From: Hymenobacter volaticus
GTDB taxonomy: Bacteria; Bacteroidota; Bacteroidia; Cytophagales; Hymenobacteraceae
DNA length: 64,000 nt
Reading direction: 5' to 3'
Assembly: GCF_022921055.1 (NCBI RefSeq)
Contig: NZ_CP095061.1
Coordinates: 92,001-156,000, forward strand
A model generated the notes under the pieces. The model had not been told where the DNA came from, made no database searches, and saw nothing but the letters and a program-made list of their open reading frames with translations. The translations under genes were made by a program, and so were the position numbers. This document shows, in pieces, positions 35,753-44,789 of this stretch. Every line of letters begins with the position of its first letter. Position 1 is the stretch's first letter.

Positions 35753-36961
35753 CTAATCCATCATGTCAGCTGCTTTGGGAGCCTCCGGCACGAAGTCAGG
35801 CTGCCAACTCATTGGGTAGCGCGGATCGACGTAAGGCAGCGCGGCTTCCGTGAGGTAGAGCGGCCGAAACGTATCGACCATTACGGCTAGCTCATGCGTT
35901 TCTTTTTTGCCGAGACTAGCTTCAACAGTACCGGGGTGCGGCCCGTGCGGGATACCACTCGGGTGCCAAGTAAACGACGCTAAATCCACGCCCCGCCGCG
36001 ACATAAAGTTGCCCGCCACATAATACAGCACCTCGTCGGAATCGACGTTGGAGTGGTTGTAGGGCGCCGGAATGCTGAGCGGATGGTAGTCGAAGAGGCG
36101 TGGCACAAACGAGCAAATCACGAAGTTGTGCCCCTCAAAATGCTGATGCACTGGTGGTGGCTGATGCAGCCGACCCGTTATCGGCTCGAAATCATGGATG
36201 CTGGTGGCGTAAGGATAAAAGTATCCGTCCCAACCCACTACGTCAAAAGGCGAGTGGGCGTAGGTGAGGTGGTGCAACTGGCCTTCCTTCTTGATTTTCA
36301 ATAAGTAATCGCCCGATTCTTGGGCATCATCCACAACCAATTCGCTTGGCGGCCGGATGTCACGCTCGCAATACGGCGAGTGCTCCAGCAACTGACCGAA
36401 GTGGTTGCGGTAGCGCCGACAGGTTTCCACAGCGCTAAACGACTCGATAATTAGCAAGCGGACAGGTCCTTCTTCGAAATGCAACTGGTGGATAATAGTG
36501 CGCGGAATCACCACATAGTCACCGGGTTCAAACGCCACTTTGCCCATTTGGCTCCATAGCTCGCCCCGGCCTTCGTGCACAAAAATTACCTCGTCGGCCA
36601 GCGCGTTTTTGTAGTAATAGCTCATGCGCCGCTCCGTGGGGTTGCAGATGCTGAGCGTGACGTCGGCATTGCCGAGCATGGTCTGGCGGGCCGCCAAGTA
36701 GTCGCCGCCGGTGGTAGTTTGAGCTAAGGTGCGTAGGTGGCTAGGTTGTAAAGGCCGGTCCTTAAGCAGTTTGGGGCTGAAAGGCTCGGGCTGTCCTACC
36801 TGCCGAATATCGGTGGGCGGGTGCCGGTGGTAAAGCAGCGACGAGACGCCATGAAAGCCGAGCGTACCCACAAGCTGCTCGGAATACAGCGTGCCGTCGG
36901 GCTGGCGAAACTGGGTGTGGCGCTTGCGCGGAATTTGGCCAAGGCGGTGATAGTAAGCCAT
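35753..36961 (-). CDS. hmgA: Homogentisate 1,2-dioxygenase
   Basis: 402 residues. The N terminus YYHRLGQIPRKRHTQFRQPDG and GFHGVSSLLYHRHPPTDI are family hallmarks. The C-terminal cupin carries the iron site: PVHQHFEGHNFVICSFVPR, NHSNVDSDEVLYYVAGN and WHPSGIPHGPHPG (His/Glu/His ligands). It opens the ring of homogentisate to 4-maleylacetoacetate in Tyr and Phe breakdown, using Fe(II) and O2. No other tyrosine-catabolism gene lies next to it. It is a single-gene unit with its own terminator. Confidence 0.94.
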   Translation of the reverse strand: MAYYHRLGQIPRKRHTQFRQPDGTLYSEQLVGTLGFHGVSSLLYHRHPPTDIRQVGQPEPFSPKLLKDRPLQPSHLRTLAQTTTGGDYLAARQTMLGNADVTLSICNPTERRMSYYYKNALADEVIFVHEGRGELWSQMGKVAFEPGDYVVIPRTIIHQLHFEEGPVRLLIIESFSAVETCRRYRNHFGQLLEHSPYCERDIRPPSELVVDDAQESGDYLLKIKKEGQLHHLTYAHSPFDVVGWDGYFYPYATSIHDFEPITGRLHQPPPVHQHFEGHNFVICSFVPRLFDYHPLSIPAPYNHSNVDSDEVLYYVAGNFMSRRGVDLASFTWHPSGIPHGPHPGTVEASLGKKETHELAVMVDTFRPLYLTEAALPYVDPRYPMSWQPDFVPEAPKAADMMD

Positions 36962-37198
36962 GAGGACCGGGTGGGTTTGGGTGGGAATGAGGGACTGGAA
37001 GCTTGGAACGTGAAGGTAAGAACGTTTGAGAGGAGTGAATACATGCGCCAGTCAACGGCCTTTTCTCTCATTTGCTGGGGCCACATTCTGCTACATCACT
37101 GTGTCAGGTTACACTTCTTTATTAACCGAAAACCTAGCGCAAGCCGAGGCTTAGGTGGGAGGAACGTAGCTTCGTAAACAAAGCCTTTAGCAATACGT

Positions 37199-37206
37199 TA
37201 CTTTTG
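37199..37206 (+). promoter_or_regulatory. Promoter -7 box (TACTTTTG)
   Basis: Exact TAnnTTTG match, about 51 bases before the ATG of the transglutaminase-like gene. Confidence 0.5.
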
Positions 37207-37257
37207 TACCTCCTGTGTCGGTCGTTAATGACCAGCTAGGATATACTCCGCTGCTTT

Positions 37258-38256
37258 ATGTCTGCCACTATACTCCGTTATCTGCTGCCTGCGGGTTTTG
37301 CACTGCTGGCCGCTGGCCCGTCGCCGACGCCCCGAGTTCGGACTTTCACATTCGACTACACGGCTACCATGCCCGCCCTGCCAGCCGGTACTGATTCGGT
37401 GGAGTTGTGGCTACCTGTGCCGCATCCGGATGCTTCGCAAGACATTCAGCAACTTGAAATCAAAACGAAGGTCCCGTATACTATCACCAATGCGCCTTTT
37501 GGCAACAAGGTGCTTCATTTGAAAGTGCCTGCTGCACAAGCCGCCGGCCTCACCGTCGATATGAGCTTTCAAGCAACTCGGCGCGAACACCAGAACCCTT
37601 TCTTGGCGAATACTAACGGGAAGCCAGCCCGCGTACTAGAAGCCAACGACCCCAACATGGCCCGGTGGCTAGCTCCGGACCGCCTTGTCCCGCTCGATGC
37701 CAAAATCAAGGGCTGGGCGCAGGAAGTCGTGGTTAAAGCCAACGCCAAGACTGACCTTGAAAAAGCCCGCGCCATCTACGAGCACGTAGTAAGCACCGTC
37801 ACCTACGACAAAACTGGCCAAGGCTGGGGCCGGGGCGACATTTATTATGCCTGCGACGTGCGGCGCGGCAACTGCACTGACTTCCACGCAGTGTTTATCG
37901 GCTATTGCCGGGCACTCGGAATACCAGCGCGGTTCAGTATCGGCTTCCCGCTTCCCACCGAGCGTGGTACTGGCGAAATTAAAGGGTATCACTGCTGGGC
38001 CGAGTTTTACACCAAGCAAACCGGTTGGGTTCCCGTCGACGCCTCCGAAGCCGCTAAAGACCCGTCGCGCCGCACGTACTTCTTCGGCGCCCACGACGAA
38101 AACCGCGTCGAACTCACCCGTGGCCGTGACTTAGTACTGGCACCCCAACAAAAAAGCAAACCGCTCAACTATTTCGTTTATCCCTATGCCGAAGCAGATG
38201 GCAAACCGCTCGAAGGAGTGAAAGGGCAGTTCCGATATCAGGATAAAACGTTGTAG
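37258..38256 (+). CDS. Transglutaminase-like protein
   Basis: 332 residues. The signal peptide is near residues 1-20. Residues about 25-130 form a beta-rich domain (VELWLPVPHPDAS). The papain-like transglutaminase core follows with the full triad: Cys206 in RGNCTDFHAVFIGYCRALG, His245 in GYHCWAEF and Asp261 in GWVPVDASEA. Bacterial proteins of this type are thought to be proteases or amidases, or to cross-link proteins, at the cell surface; the substrate is unknown. It has its own promoter box and shares a terminator with the convergent S41 protease gene. Confidence 0.87.
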   Translation: MSATILRYLLPAGFALLAAGPSPTPRVRTFTFDYTATMPALPAGTDSVELWLPVPHPDASQDIQQLEIKTKVPYTITNAPFGNKVLHLKVPAAQAAGLTVDMSFQATRREHQNPFLANTNGKPARVLEANDPNMARWLAPDRLVPLDAKIKGWAQEVVVKANAKTDLEKARAIYEHVVSTVTYDKTGQGWGRGDIYYACDVRRGNCTDFHAVFIGYCRALGIPARFSIGFPLPTERGTGEIKGYHCWAEFYTKQTGWVPVDASEAAKDPSRRTYFFGAHDENRVELTRGRDLVLAPQQKSKPLNYFVYPYAEADGKPLEGVKGQFRYQDKTL

Positions 38257-38387
38257 TAATAAACCTTATGGGCCTCTGATTGGGCTGTTCGCTGTAACTG
38301 CCTGTGCTCATTGCTATAGGGGTTGGCTTGGCTTACTCTGGTTGTTATGCCGCCGATCTATGCGCCTCTAATACAACTAAAAATCAA

Positions 38388-38418
38388 AACGGCCGGAGTT
38401 CCTCGCTCCGGCCGTTTC
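38388..38418. terminator. Bidirectional terminator
   Basis: Stem AAACGGCCGGAG / CTCCGGCCGTTT between the convergent transglutaminase-like and S41 protease genes. Confidence 0.85.
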
Positions 38419-38450
38419 GCAGTATAGCCTCAGATAATTATAGATAAAGG

Positions 38451-40133
38451 TTAATTCATTGACAGCTTTTGCATTGGATTAGCTGATCCGTTCCCCATGG
38501 CTTGCACGGCTTGCTTTAGCTCTGTGTCTTGCTGGTGCAATACGGCATAATACGTTTGCTTGCCATAAGCACTCCGAGCGATGTACGCCTTGATTTGGTT
38601 GCGCAGCAAACTGGCACAATTGCGTAAGTGCGTTGGGTTGGCTGGCATACCGTCGCGGGCTGCCATTTGGGCTAAGGCTTGCAATTGCGCATCGTTGATG
38701 CGAAATGTGTTCAGAAATTGCTCGGGCCGTAGTGCTTCTAGCTCTGCTTTGTGCTCCTGAAAGTAGTTTAGGGCGTACTCCCGAACCAGATTGTGGCTTT
38801 GCAACCGGGTATAGTAAGCTGAAAAAGCCGTAGTGTCGCGAGGAACAAATATGTCGGGCATGATGCCGCCACCACCATACACCGTGCGGCCGTGGTCTGT
38901 GTGGTAACGCAGCGAATCAGCAAAATGAATGCTGTCGGCATGAAATAACTCCCCGTGCCGTAAGCGATTTTGTAGGTCCTGCTCATAAGCCGCCAGTCCT
39001 TTGCGGTACGACTTCTGAATGCTACGGCCGGAAGGCGTGTAGTAGCGTGCAATAGTCAGGCGTAGTTCCGAGCCGTCGTTTAGGGCAATAGGCTGTTGGA
39101 CCAAGCCTTTGCCGTAGGTGCGGCGGCCAACTACCAGCGCCCGGTCGTGGTCCTGCAAAGCGCCGGCTACTACCTCTGCGGCCGAAGCACTGCCTTCGTC
39201 TACGAGTACCACCAGCGGGCCTTCTTCGAACTCGCCGGCTACCCGCGAAAAGGTCTGAGTGTCGTACTGGTCACCCTTGCCGTCGGTGTAGACTATTTTG
39301 CGGGTGCCGCCAATAAATTCATCGGCTAGTTTGGTTGCGCGGTCGAGGTAGCCGCCTGGGTTGCCGCGCAGGTCAAGCACTAGGCTGGTCATGCCTTGGC
39401 GGCGCAGGTCACCGAGGGCTTGCTTGAACTCATCGTAGGTGCCGCTAGCGAAGCGGCTGATTTTGATATAGCCAGTCTGCTTATCGAGCAGATAAGAGAC
39501 ATCCACCGAATTGTTGGGGATGCGGTTGCGGATAACAGCCACATTCAGCGGTTTAACCTGGTGATGACGCAGCAACTGCAAGACCACCTTCGAGCCCCGC
39601 GTGCCGCGCAGCTTTCCAAACATCTGCTCGGTGGTGATGTGGATTCCGGAAACTCGCTCCCCATTAACCGCCATTATTCGGTCGCCGGGCTGCAAGCCAG
39701 AGAGTTCTGCTGGTCCGCCACTTAATGGCGCAACCACCGTTACAGTATCGTGGAAGATGTTGAACTCCACGCCCACGCCATCGAAATCGCTCTGTAGAAA
39801 AGACGAGGCTTGCTGTTGCTGCTTGGCAGGGATGAATACCGAGTGCGGGTCAAGCTGTTCTAGCATTCGGGCAATAGCGTAATCCGATAACGCCTCGGCA
39901 TCTACTGAGTCTACATAGTCGCGGTCGACATAAGACAGAATCTCTTTGAACTTGAGGTAACCGCGAACTGTGCCGTCAGGATTTTGGCTGGACGGTCGAA
40001 ACGGATTAGAACCCAACAGTACCCCGCAAGCCAAAGCAAGAGCTAGCAACAGCGGCTGTCGTACCTGCCGCCGCGAGTTGCGGGGCTTTGGCTCTGATGC
40101 AGACGTTGGCTGAGGCGTAGGCTCTATTGTCAT
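38451..40133 (-). CDS. S41 (C-terminal processing) peptidase
   Basis: 560 residues. An N-terminal membrane segment (LLLALALACGVLLGSNPF) anchors it. A PDZ domain (FDGVGVEFNIF, then LQPGDRIMAVNGERV) precedes the Ser-Lys catalytic domain: DLRGNPGGYLDRA, the nucleophile region DEGSASAAEVVAGALQDHDRA near residues 310-330 and the Lys in TYGKGLVQQ. The family cuts proteins at their C termini in the periplasm and works in envelope quality control or signalling. The C-terminal extension of about 160 residues is common in Bacteroidota homologs. It is divergent from ruvX across an A/T-rich gap. Confidence 0.92.
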   Translation of the reverse strand: MTIEPTPQPTSASEPKPRNSRRQVRQPLLLALALACGVLLGSNPFRPSSQNPDGTVRGYLKFKEILSYVDRDYVDSVDAEALSDYAIARMLEQLDPHSVFIPAKQQQQASSFLQSDFDGVGVEFNIFHDTVTVVAPLSGGPAELSGLQPGDRIMAVNGERVSGIHITTEQMFGKLRGTRGSKVVLQLLRHHQVKPLNVAVIRNRIPNNSVDVSYLLDKQTGYIKISRFASGTYDEFKQALGDLRRQGMTSLVLDLRGNPGGYLDRATKLADEFIGGTRKIVYTDGKGDQYDTQTFSRVAGEFEEGPLVVLVDEGSASAAEVVAGALQDHDRALVVGRRTYGKGLVQQPIALNDGSELRLTIARYYTPSGRSIQKSYRKGLAAYEQDLQNRLRHGELFHADSIHFADSLRYHTDHGRTVYGGGGIMPDIFVPRDTTAFSAYYTRLQSHNLVREYALNYFQEHKAELEALRPEQFLNTFRINDAQLQALAQMAARDGMPANPTHLRNCASLLRNQIKAYIARSAYGKQTYYAVLHQQDTELKQAVQAMGNGSANPMQKLSMN

Positions 40134-40524
40134 ATGATGCTAAGCGAGTAGAGGTGTGAGTGACAATACGCTTCGAAGAAATGAAGTAGTCAAAAATATT
40201 AAAACATTTCTAAGAAATCTAGACTAGTAATATCCATGCTTAAAACTTCAAATAACAATACAATTCTATCTTTATAACAAACTAAAAATCATTAAAAAGG
40301 CTGTTTGTAATTCTATGGTACTACTTTTGATTTTAGTTATCTGCCAAAAACAAGCAGCTGATATTTGGCATTTATTTTATATAATAATTGTAGATAGTAA
40401 ATAGAGTTAATCATAGGCATAGCTAAGGTGATGCGGCCAAGAACCCGCTGATTCTATTGGTCTGTTGTATCTTTGAGGCGGTAGCATACTAGCTGCGCTG
40501 TAGTATCACTTTGCATATCCTCTC
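40134..40524. other. A/T-rich divergent intergenic region
   Basis: About 390 bases between the S41 protease and ruvX genes, very A/T-rich over 40180-40420. Apart from the TATCTTTG box at 40468-40475 I see no gene, long repeat or structured RNA. Confidence 0.5.
40468..40475 (+). promoter_or_regulatory. Promoter -7 box (TATCTTTG) of ruvX-def
   Basis: Exact TAnnTTTG match about 50 bases before the ruvX start; it probably drives the ruvX-def pair. Confidence 0.5.
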
Positions 40525-40527
40525 GTG

Positions 40528-40938
40528 ATGGGCCGTATCCTCGCCATCGATTATGGCAATAAGCGTGTCGGACTCGCCGTAACGGACCCACTACAACTCA
40601 TTGCCACGCCCCTCGATACGGTGCACAGCAAGGATTTACTTGCTTATTTGAAAGCTTACCATCAGCGCGAACAATTAGCGGCAATTGTAGTTGGGATGCC
40701 TAAAACCCTTCTCAACGAAGCAACTGATAGCACCAGCGCCGTGGTTGGCTTGATACGAAGTCTGCGCCGCGAGTTTCCCGATGTGCCCATCCACGAGATA
40801 GATGAACGCTACACTTCGCGTATGGCACACGCGGCAATGTTAGCGGGTGGACTCAACAAAAAGGACCGTCGCGACAAAGCCACCGTAGACCGGGTTAGTG
40901 CTACCCTTATCCTGCAATCTTTCCTCGCATCCCAATGA
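40528..40938 (+). CDS. ruvX: Holliday-junction resolvase-like protein RuvX (YqgF)
   Basis: 136 residues from the ATG at 40528 (a GTG lies just before it at 40525). It has an RNase H-like fold with AIDYGNKRVGLAVTDP at the N terminus (catalytic Asp), VVGMPKTL, and IDERYTSRMAHAAM, ending KATVDRVSATLILQSFL. The family is a putative resolvase that also acts in 16S rRNA 5-prime maturation. Its stop overlaps the def start in ATGA, so the two are translationally coupled. Confidence 0.95.
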   Translation: MGRILAIDYGNKRVGLAVTDPLQLIATPLDTVHSKDLLAYLKAYHQREQLAAIVVGMPKTLLNEATDSTSAVVGLIRSLRREFPDVPIHEIDERYTSRMAHAAMLAGGLNKKDRRDKATVDRVSATLILQSFLASQ

Positions 40939-41534
40939 TATATCCCATAGTTGCCTTTGGCGACCCTGTACTGAAAGCGCGCGCCAAAGACATTCCGCAA
41001 GACCTCCCGGCCGACGAGTTGAAGCAAATCGTACAGGATATGTTTGAAACCATGTACCACGCCCACGGGGTGGGACTAGCCGCGCCGCAAGTAGGCAAAA
41101 GCATCCGCTTGTTCGTCATCGACTCGGAACCAATGATTGATACCGAGGATGAGGAAACCGGCGAGCCGCTACCCGACGCCGAAAAACCTGTGAAGCGAGC
41201 TTTCATCAATCCAAAGATGGTGAGTGAAACCGGCGAAGAATGGGGTTTCGAGGAGGGCTGCCTCAGCATTCCGGGCGTACGCGAAATGGTATACCGCCCC
41301 GAAACCATTCTGCTCCGCTATGAAGACGAAAACCGGCAGCAGCATGAAGAGTCTTTTAGCGGTATGACGGCTCGTGTTATTCAACACGAGTATGATCACC
41401 TCGAAGGTGTTCTGTTCACCGACAAGATTTCAGGTTTCAAGAAACAACTTATCAAAGGCAAACTCACCCGCATCAGCAAAGGCGACGTGAATGCCGATTA
41501 TCGTATGCGCTTTGCCAGCCAAGGACGCCGGTAG
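40935..41534 (+). CDS. def: Peptide deformylase
   Basis: 199 residues. The three motifs are GVGLAAPQVG, EEGCLSIPGV (Cys109, metal ligand) and QHEYDHLEG (His151, Glu152, His155). It removes the formyl group from new proteins using Fe(II) or Zn. An acidic insertion (DTEDEETGEPLPDAEK) between motifs 1 and 2 is usual for Bacteroidota enzymes. The start overlaps the ruvX stop by four bases. A perfect hairpin terminator follows. Confidence 0.96.
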   Translation: MIYPIVAFGDPVLKARAKDIPQDLPADELKQIVQDMFETMYHAHGVGLAAPQVGKSIRLFVIDSEPMIDTEDEETGEPLPDAEKPVKRAFINPKMVSETGEEWGFEEGCLSIPGVREMVYRPETILLRYEDENRQQHEESFSGMTARVIQHEYDHLEGVLFTDKISGFKKQLIKGKLTRISKGDVNADYRMRFASQGRR

Positions 41535-41557
41535 ACACTCAGTAATTACTTTATTTC

Positions 41558-41587
41558 AAAAGCCAGTTTCATTCGAAACTGGCTTTT
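41558..41587 (+). terminator. Terminator of ruvX-def
   Basis: Perfect stem AAAAGCCAGTTTC / GAAACTGGCTTTT with a 4-base loop. Confidence 0.85.
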
Positions 41588-41781
41588 CGGTTTTATTCAA
41601 AGCTACTATTATCAACTTAGTACTTATTATACCACTGCAAATACAGTGCAATAGCTAGCTTTAGATTAGTGTCATTCGCACCCAGCTTATACAGGGTTAA
41701 CTACTTGCTGGTTTTCAGCTTCTTGGTTAGATAATGGATGTTCATTATCTTTCTTGCTTATATTGGTATTGTTCAAGCTAT

Positions 41782-42756
41782 ATGTCTCGCGTACTATCTC
41801 TATTGCTACTTGCATTTTTGTGTTTGTGGCCACAACAACCGCAGGCGTGGGGTTTTTTCGGGCACCGGCTCATCAACCGGCTGGCGGTATTTACGTTGCC
41901 GCCTGAGATGATTGGGTTCTATAAAACCAACATCGAATACCTCACCAACAATGCCACCCGACCCGATTCTCGTCGTTCCGTGGTGCCTGGTGAAGCTGCT
42001 CGCCACTTTCTGGATGTGGATGTGTACGGTGATTCCGCTCTGGCCAAGCTGCCTCGCTCGTATGCCGATGCAGTAGCTAAGTACGGCGAAGATTCTTTGA
42101 TGCGACATGGTATTGTGCCGTGGCAAGTGGTCCGGATGAAAGGCCAACTCACGGAAGCTTTCCGCCAGCGGGATGCCGACCGAATTTTGAGTTTGTCGGC
42201 TGACTTAGGGCACTACATTGCCGATGCCTGTGTGCCGCTGCATACTACGCACAACTACAATGGTCAGCTGACAGGCCAACGGGGTATCCACGGTTTTTGG
42301 GAGTCCAGGCTACCTGAAATTCTGGCGGCCAATTATGACTTCTTTACTGGACCGGCGCATTATTTGGATTCCCCATCCAAAACGATTTGGGCAACCATAG
42401 CCCGCTCTAATGCCGCTGTCGATTCGGTGTTGCGGTTTGAAAAGGAGCTGACGAGCAAGTTTGCCGACGATAAGAAGTATGGTTTTGAGGAGCGCAACAA
42501 TCAAACGGTGCGGGTGTACTCTCGCGAATTCAGCCGCGAATATCATCAGCGGCTTACCGGCCAAGTAGAGCGGCAAATGAGGCTGGCGCAACGCCTAATT
42601 GGGGCTTTCTGGTATACCTGTTGGGTGGATGCCGGACAGCCCGACCTAGATAAGTTGCCTAAGGAACCTTCCTCGAACGAGCAGCTGCGCCTAGCGCAGG
42701 AAGCTAAAGAGTTGCAGCAAACCGGTGCGGCCATAATTCCTGGTCACGAAGATTGA
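41782..42756 (+). CDS. S1/P1-nuclease / zinc phospholipase-C-like secreted protein
   Basis: 324 residues from the ATG at 41782; a frame extension to 41734 has no signal-peptide character. The signal peptide is cut before Trp23, giving a mature protein starting WGFFGHRL, as in P1 nuclease where the N-terminal Trp is a zinc ligand. Further zinc-site motifs are ARHFLDVDVYGD, LGHYIADACVPLHTTHNYNG and GIHGFWESRLPE. The family is a helical tri-zinc fold of secreted nucleases or phospholipases; which of the two cannot be told. It probably frees phosphate from nucleic acids or lipids. Confidence 0.82.
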   Translation: MSRVLSLLLLAFLCLWPQQPQAWGFFGHRLINRLAVFTLPPEMIGFYKTNIEYLTNNATRPDSRRSVVPGEAARHFLDVDVYGDSALAKLPRSYADAVAKYGEDSLMRHGIVPWQVVRMKGQLTEAFRQRDADRILSLSADLGHYIADACVPLHTTHNYNGQLTGQRGIHGFWESRLPEILAANYDFFTGPAHYLDSPSKTIWATIARSNAAVDSVLRFEKELTSKFADDKKYGFEERNNQTVRVYSREFSREYHQRLTGQVERQMRLAQRLIGAFWYTCWVDAGQPDLDKLPKEPSSNEQLRLAQEAKELQQTGAAIIPGHED

Positions 42757-42850
42757 ATAGGAGCAGTGAGCCGACAACTTATTGTTTCCACTGCTCGGCT
42801 AAGAAATTATGGTGGAACTTTACATCTTGTTTGATTGCTGCACCTGTTCT

Positions 42851-43015
42851 ATGCCTAGCTCTGCGTTTCTAGCTCAACCCCTCCAACCCGGCGACTACTA
42901 TCTTACGCCCGAAGGCTATATGGTTTTCACGGAGCAGTATCACCGGCGTCGCGGCAACTGCTGTGGTAATGGATGCCGGCACTGCCCTTGGCGCAAAGCT
43001 AAGCCAACTAAGTAG
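42851..43015 (+). CDS. Small DUF5522 protein
   Basis: 54 residues from the ATG at 42851; an upstream Met at 42809 gives 68. It shows the DUF5522 pattern, with YYLTPEGYMVFTEQYHRRRG followed by CCGNGCRHCPW, a cluster of four Cys and one His that probably binds zinc or iron. Function is unknown. The same domain occurs fused or adjacent to RNA and cofactor genes in many bacteria. It stands alone here. Confidence 0.8.
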   Translation: MPSSAFLAQPLQPGDYYLTPEGYMVFTEQYHRRRGNCCGNGCRHCPWRKAKPTK

Positions 43016-43275
43016 CACCCGCCCGCAGCAAGCACAACTTTACACTCACTTCTCAGCTGTAGCTCTAATTGCCATTAATGAGCTCGCCGTGTCACATCTA
43101 CATGTGATGCGGCAGGCTTTTGAATTGAGTAGCTTGCCATAAGAAAAGTTACTCGAGTAAGAGGACGCTTAGCTACCTACTATTTCTGAGTTTATGGCGC
43201 TACTCACTTCTTATTCAAGCATAGTTTAAGTGGTTTATACGCTACCACATTATGAGATATCTAGATATACTCGGT
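43016..43275. other. Intergenic region with no visible gene
   Basis: About 260 bases between the DUF5522 gene and the terminator of the methyltransferase gene. I see no coding pattern, repeat or promoter box that I would support. Confidence 0.5.
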
Positions 43276-43317
43276 AAAGCAGAAGGGAGCGGCACTAGTG
43301 CCGCTCCCTTCTGCTTT
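43276..43317. terminator. Long perfect palindrome, probable bidirectional terminator
   Basis: AAAGCAGAAGGGAGCGGCAC is followed directly by its reverse complement around the centre ACTAGT. It sits just after the minus-strand methyltransferase stop. With arms of about 20 bases and almost no loop it would also stall replication or be unstable in clones. Confidence 0.78.
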
Positions 43318-43359
43318 AATTCGCGAGTTGTATAGTGTAAATAGCTACTTTACATCAAC

Positions 43360-44205
43360 TTAATTTACGCGCAGCCAATAGGAGCCACCGTGGGTTTCAA
43401 CCCCTTGCAAAGTGGGTTGCTGCCAAAGCGGAGTAAGGATGCCACTCAGCTCTGGGTCTTGACTAATAAAGTAGTTTGGCAGAATGGTTTCGTACTTGTC
43501 AGGATTAGCGAGTATGAAAGCTGCTAGCATGTATTGCTCGGAATACGCCCGGTCGCACATGAATTGCGGATAGTCGTAAGGTAAATAGATGTCGTGAATG
43601 TGCACTATGACACCGGGAGCCAAGCGAGGAAGCACCTCGAGGAAGAACACCATGGAGTCGGAGTTTGGCAACACCCGGTGCGAGTTGTCGATAAACAGAA
43701 TGTCGTTGGCCTTCAGCGAATACAGGAAAGAGAAGTCAGTATCCTCGAAGGGTTTACGCACCACATGTTGCGCGAGTTGGTCTATTTCCGCCCGCGGATA
43801 AGGATCAATAGATGTAATCTGAGTAGGCAGGTGCTGGTCGCGGATAGCCTTAGCGGCTACTTTGGTGGAGTTGCCCGAGCCTACTTCTACATATTGCGCT
43901 GGCTTAAAATGCGCGAGCATTCCATAAATGGCTACTATATCGAGGCCTGGCAGAAAGGTGTTATTCCAGGCTGGCTGCTTGGAGTCAGTTTCGACTTTTG
44001 CGTCCTTCACCTGCTCGAAGATGGACTTGTAGGTTAGTATGCCGTTAAGTAGCTCCCGGTATGTTTCGCGGTGCCGGTTGATGAGGTCATAAAGGGGCTG
44101 ATGGGGGGGCTTGCCATGACCGTATCGGGGCTCGAAGCTAACTTTATACTCTAAGAACAGATTCTGGTATTTGGGCGATACAAACTGATAGAGTTCCTTC
44201 AGCAT
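43360..44205 (-). CDS. Class I SAM-dependent methyltransferase (Methyltransf_24 type)
   Basis: 281 residues. The SAM-binding core has YVEVGSGNSTKVAAKAI as motif I, TSIDPYPRAE as the acidic strand, ILFIDNSHRV and GVIVHIHDIYLPYDYP. The pattern is that of the Methyltransf_24 / cephalosporin-hydroxylase-like group often found with glycan or secondary-metabolite genes. The substrate is unknown. It is a single-gene unit bounded by a palindromic terminator. Confidence 0.82.
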   Translation of the reverse strand: MLKELYQFVSPKYQNLFLEYKVSFEPRYGHGKPPHQPLYDLINRHRETYRELLNGILTYKSIFEQVKDAKVETDSKQPAWNNTFLPGLDIVAIYGMLAHFKPAQYVEVGSGNSTKVAAKAIRDQHLPTQITSIDPYPRAEIDQLAQHVVRKPFEDTDFSFLYSLKANDILFIDNSHRVLPNSDSMVFFLEVLPRLAPGVIVHIHDIYLPYDYPQFMCDRAYSEQYMLAAFILANPDKYETILPNYFISQDPELSGILTPLWQQPTLQGVETHGGSYWLRVN

Positions 44206-44423
44206 GAGAGCAGGTAGTTACAAGAGAAGGCTGACTATCTCAACTAAGTCAGCAGTTGGCAAAACTACGGTTTTCTAAGTTTCTGTTTCAGTGAAACGGA
44301 CATGTCATAAAAGCAAGTCCTTATTTTCCTATCGACTTGTTGGGGAGACATTTGGCTATTGTCAAACTTATACCGATATTTGCGCCCCTGTTTCTAGCAT
44401 TGTAACCTCAACCTTCAAATATC

Positions 44424-44663
44424 ATGGCCCGAGTTTGTGATTTGACCGGCAAGCGTACCCGCGTAGGCAACAACGTGTCGCACGCTAACAATAAGACCAA
44501 ACGCAAATTCTACCCGAATTTGCAGAAGAAGCGCTTCTACATCCCCGAGGAAGATTCTTGGGTAACGTTGAAAGTAGCTACTAGCACCATCCGCACCATC
44601 AACAAGAACGGCATCATGTCGGTCCTGAAGAAGGCTAAAGAGCAAGGCTTCATCGTTTACTAG
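44424..44663 (+). CDS. rpmB: Large-subunit ribosomal protein bL28
   Basis: 79 residues: [39 protein letters not shown] and the end [10 protein letters not shown] are diagnostic. Only CxxLTGK-type remnants of the zinc motif remain; a single N-terminal Cys is present. It is a single transcript ended by a perfect 15-base stem. Confidence 0.98.
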   Translation: MARVCDLTGKRTRVGNNVSHANNKTKRKFYPNLQKKRFYIPEEDSWVTLKVATSTIRTINKNGIMSVLKKAKEQGFIVY

Positions 44664-44696
44664 TCTCTTCGGCTTACCTAGAGCGAAAGAATAACA

Positions 44697-44743
44697 GACG
44701 CGTACCCGAACTGAAAAGCAATTTTTCGGTTCGGGTACGCGTC
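44697..44743 (+). terminator. Terminator of rpmB
   Basis: Perfect 15-base stem GACGCGTACCCGAAC / GTTCGGGTACGCGTC with a 17-base loop, followed by TTTGTTG. Confidence 0.88.
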
Positions 44744-44789
44744 TTTGTTGTATCTGCCTAGCTTCGCTCTTATACTTCTGCCTTTCTTT

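Noticed and set aside
37669..38094. A 141-codon minus-strand frame
   Set aside because: Antisense to the transglutaminase-like gene, whose Cys-His-Asp triad is complete.
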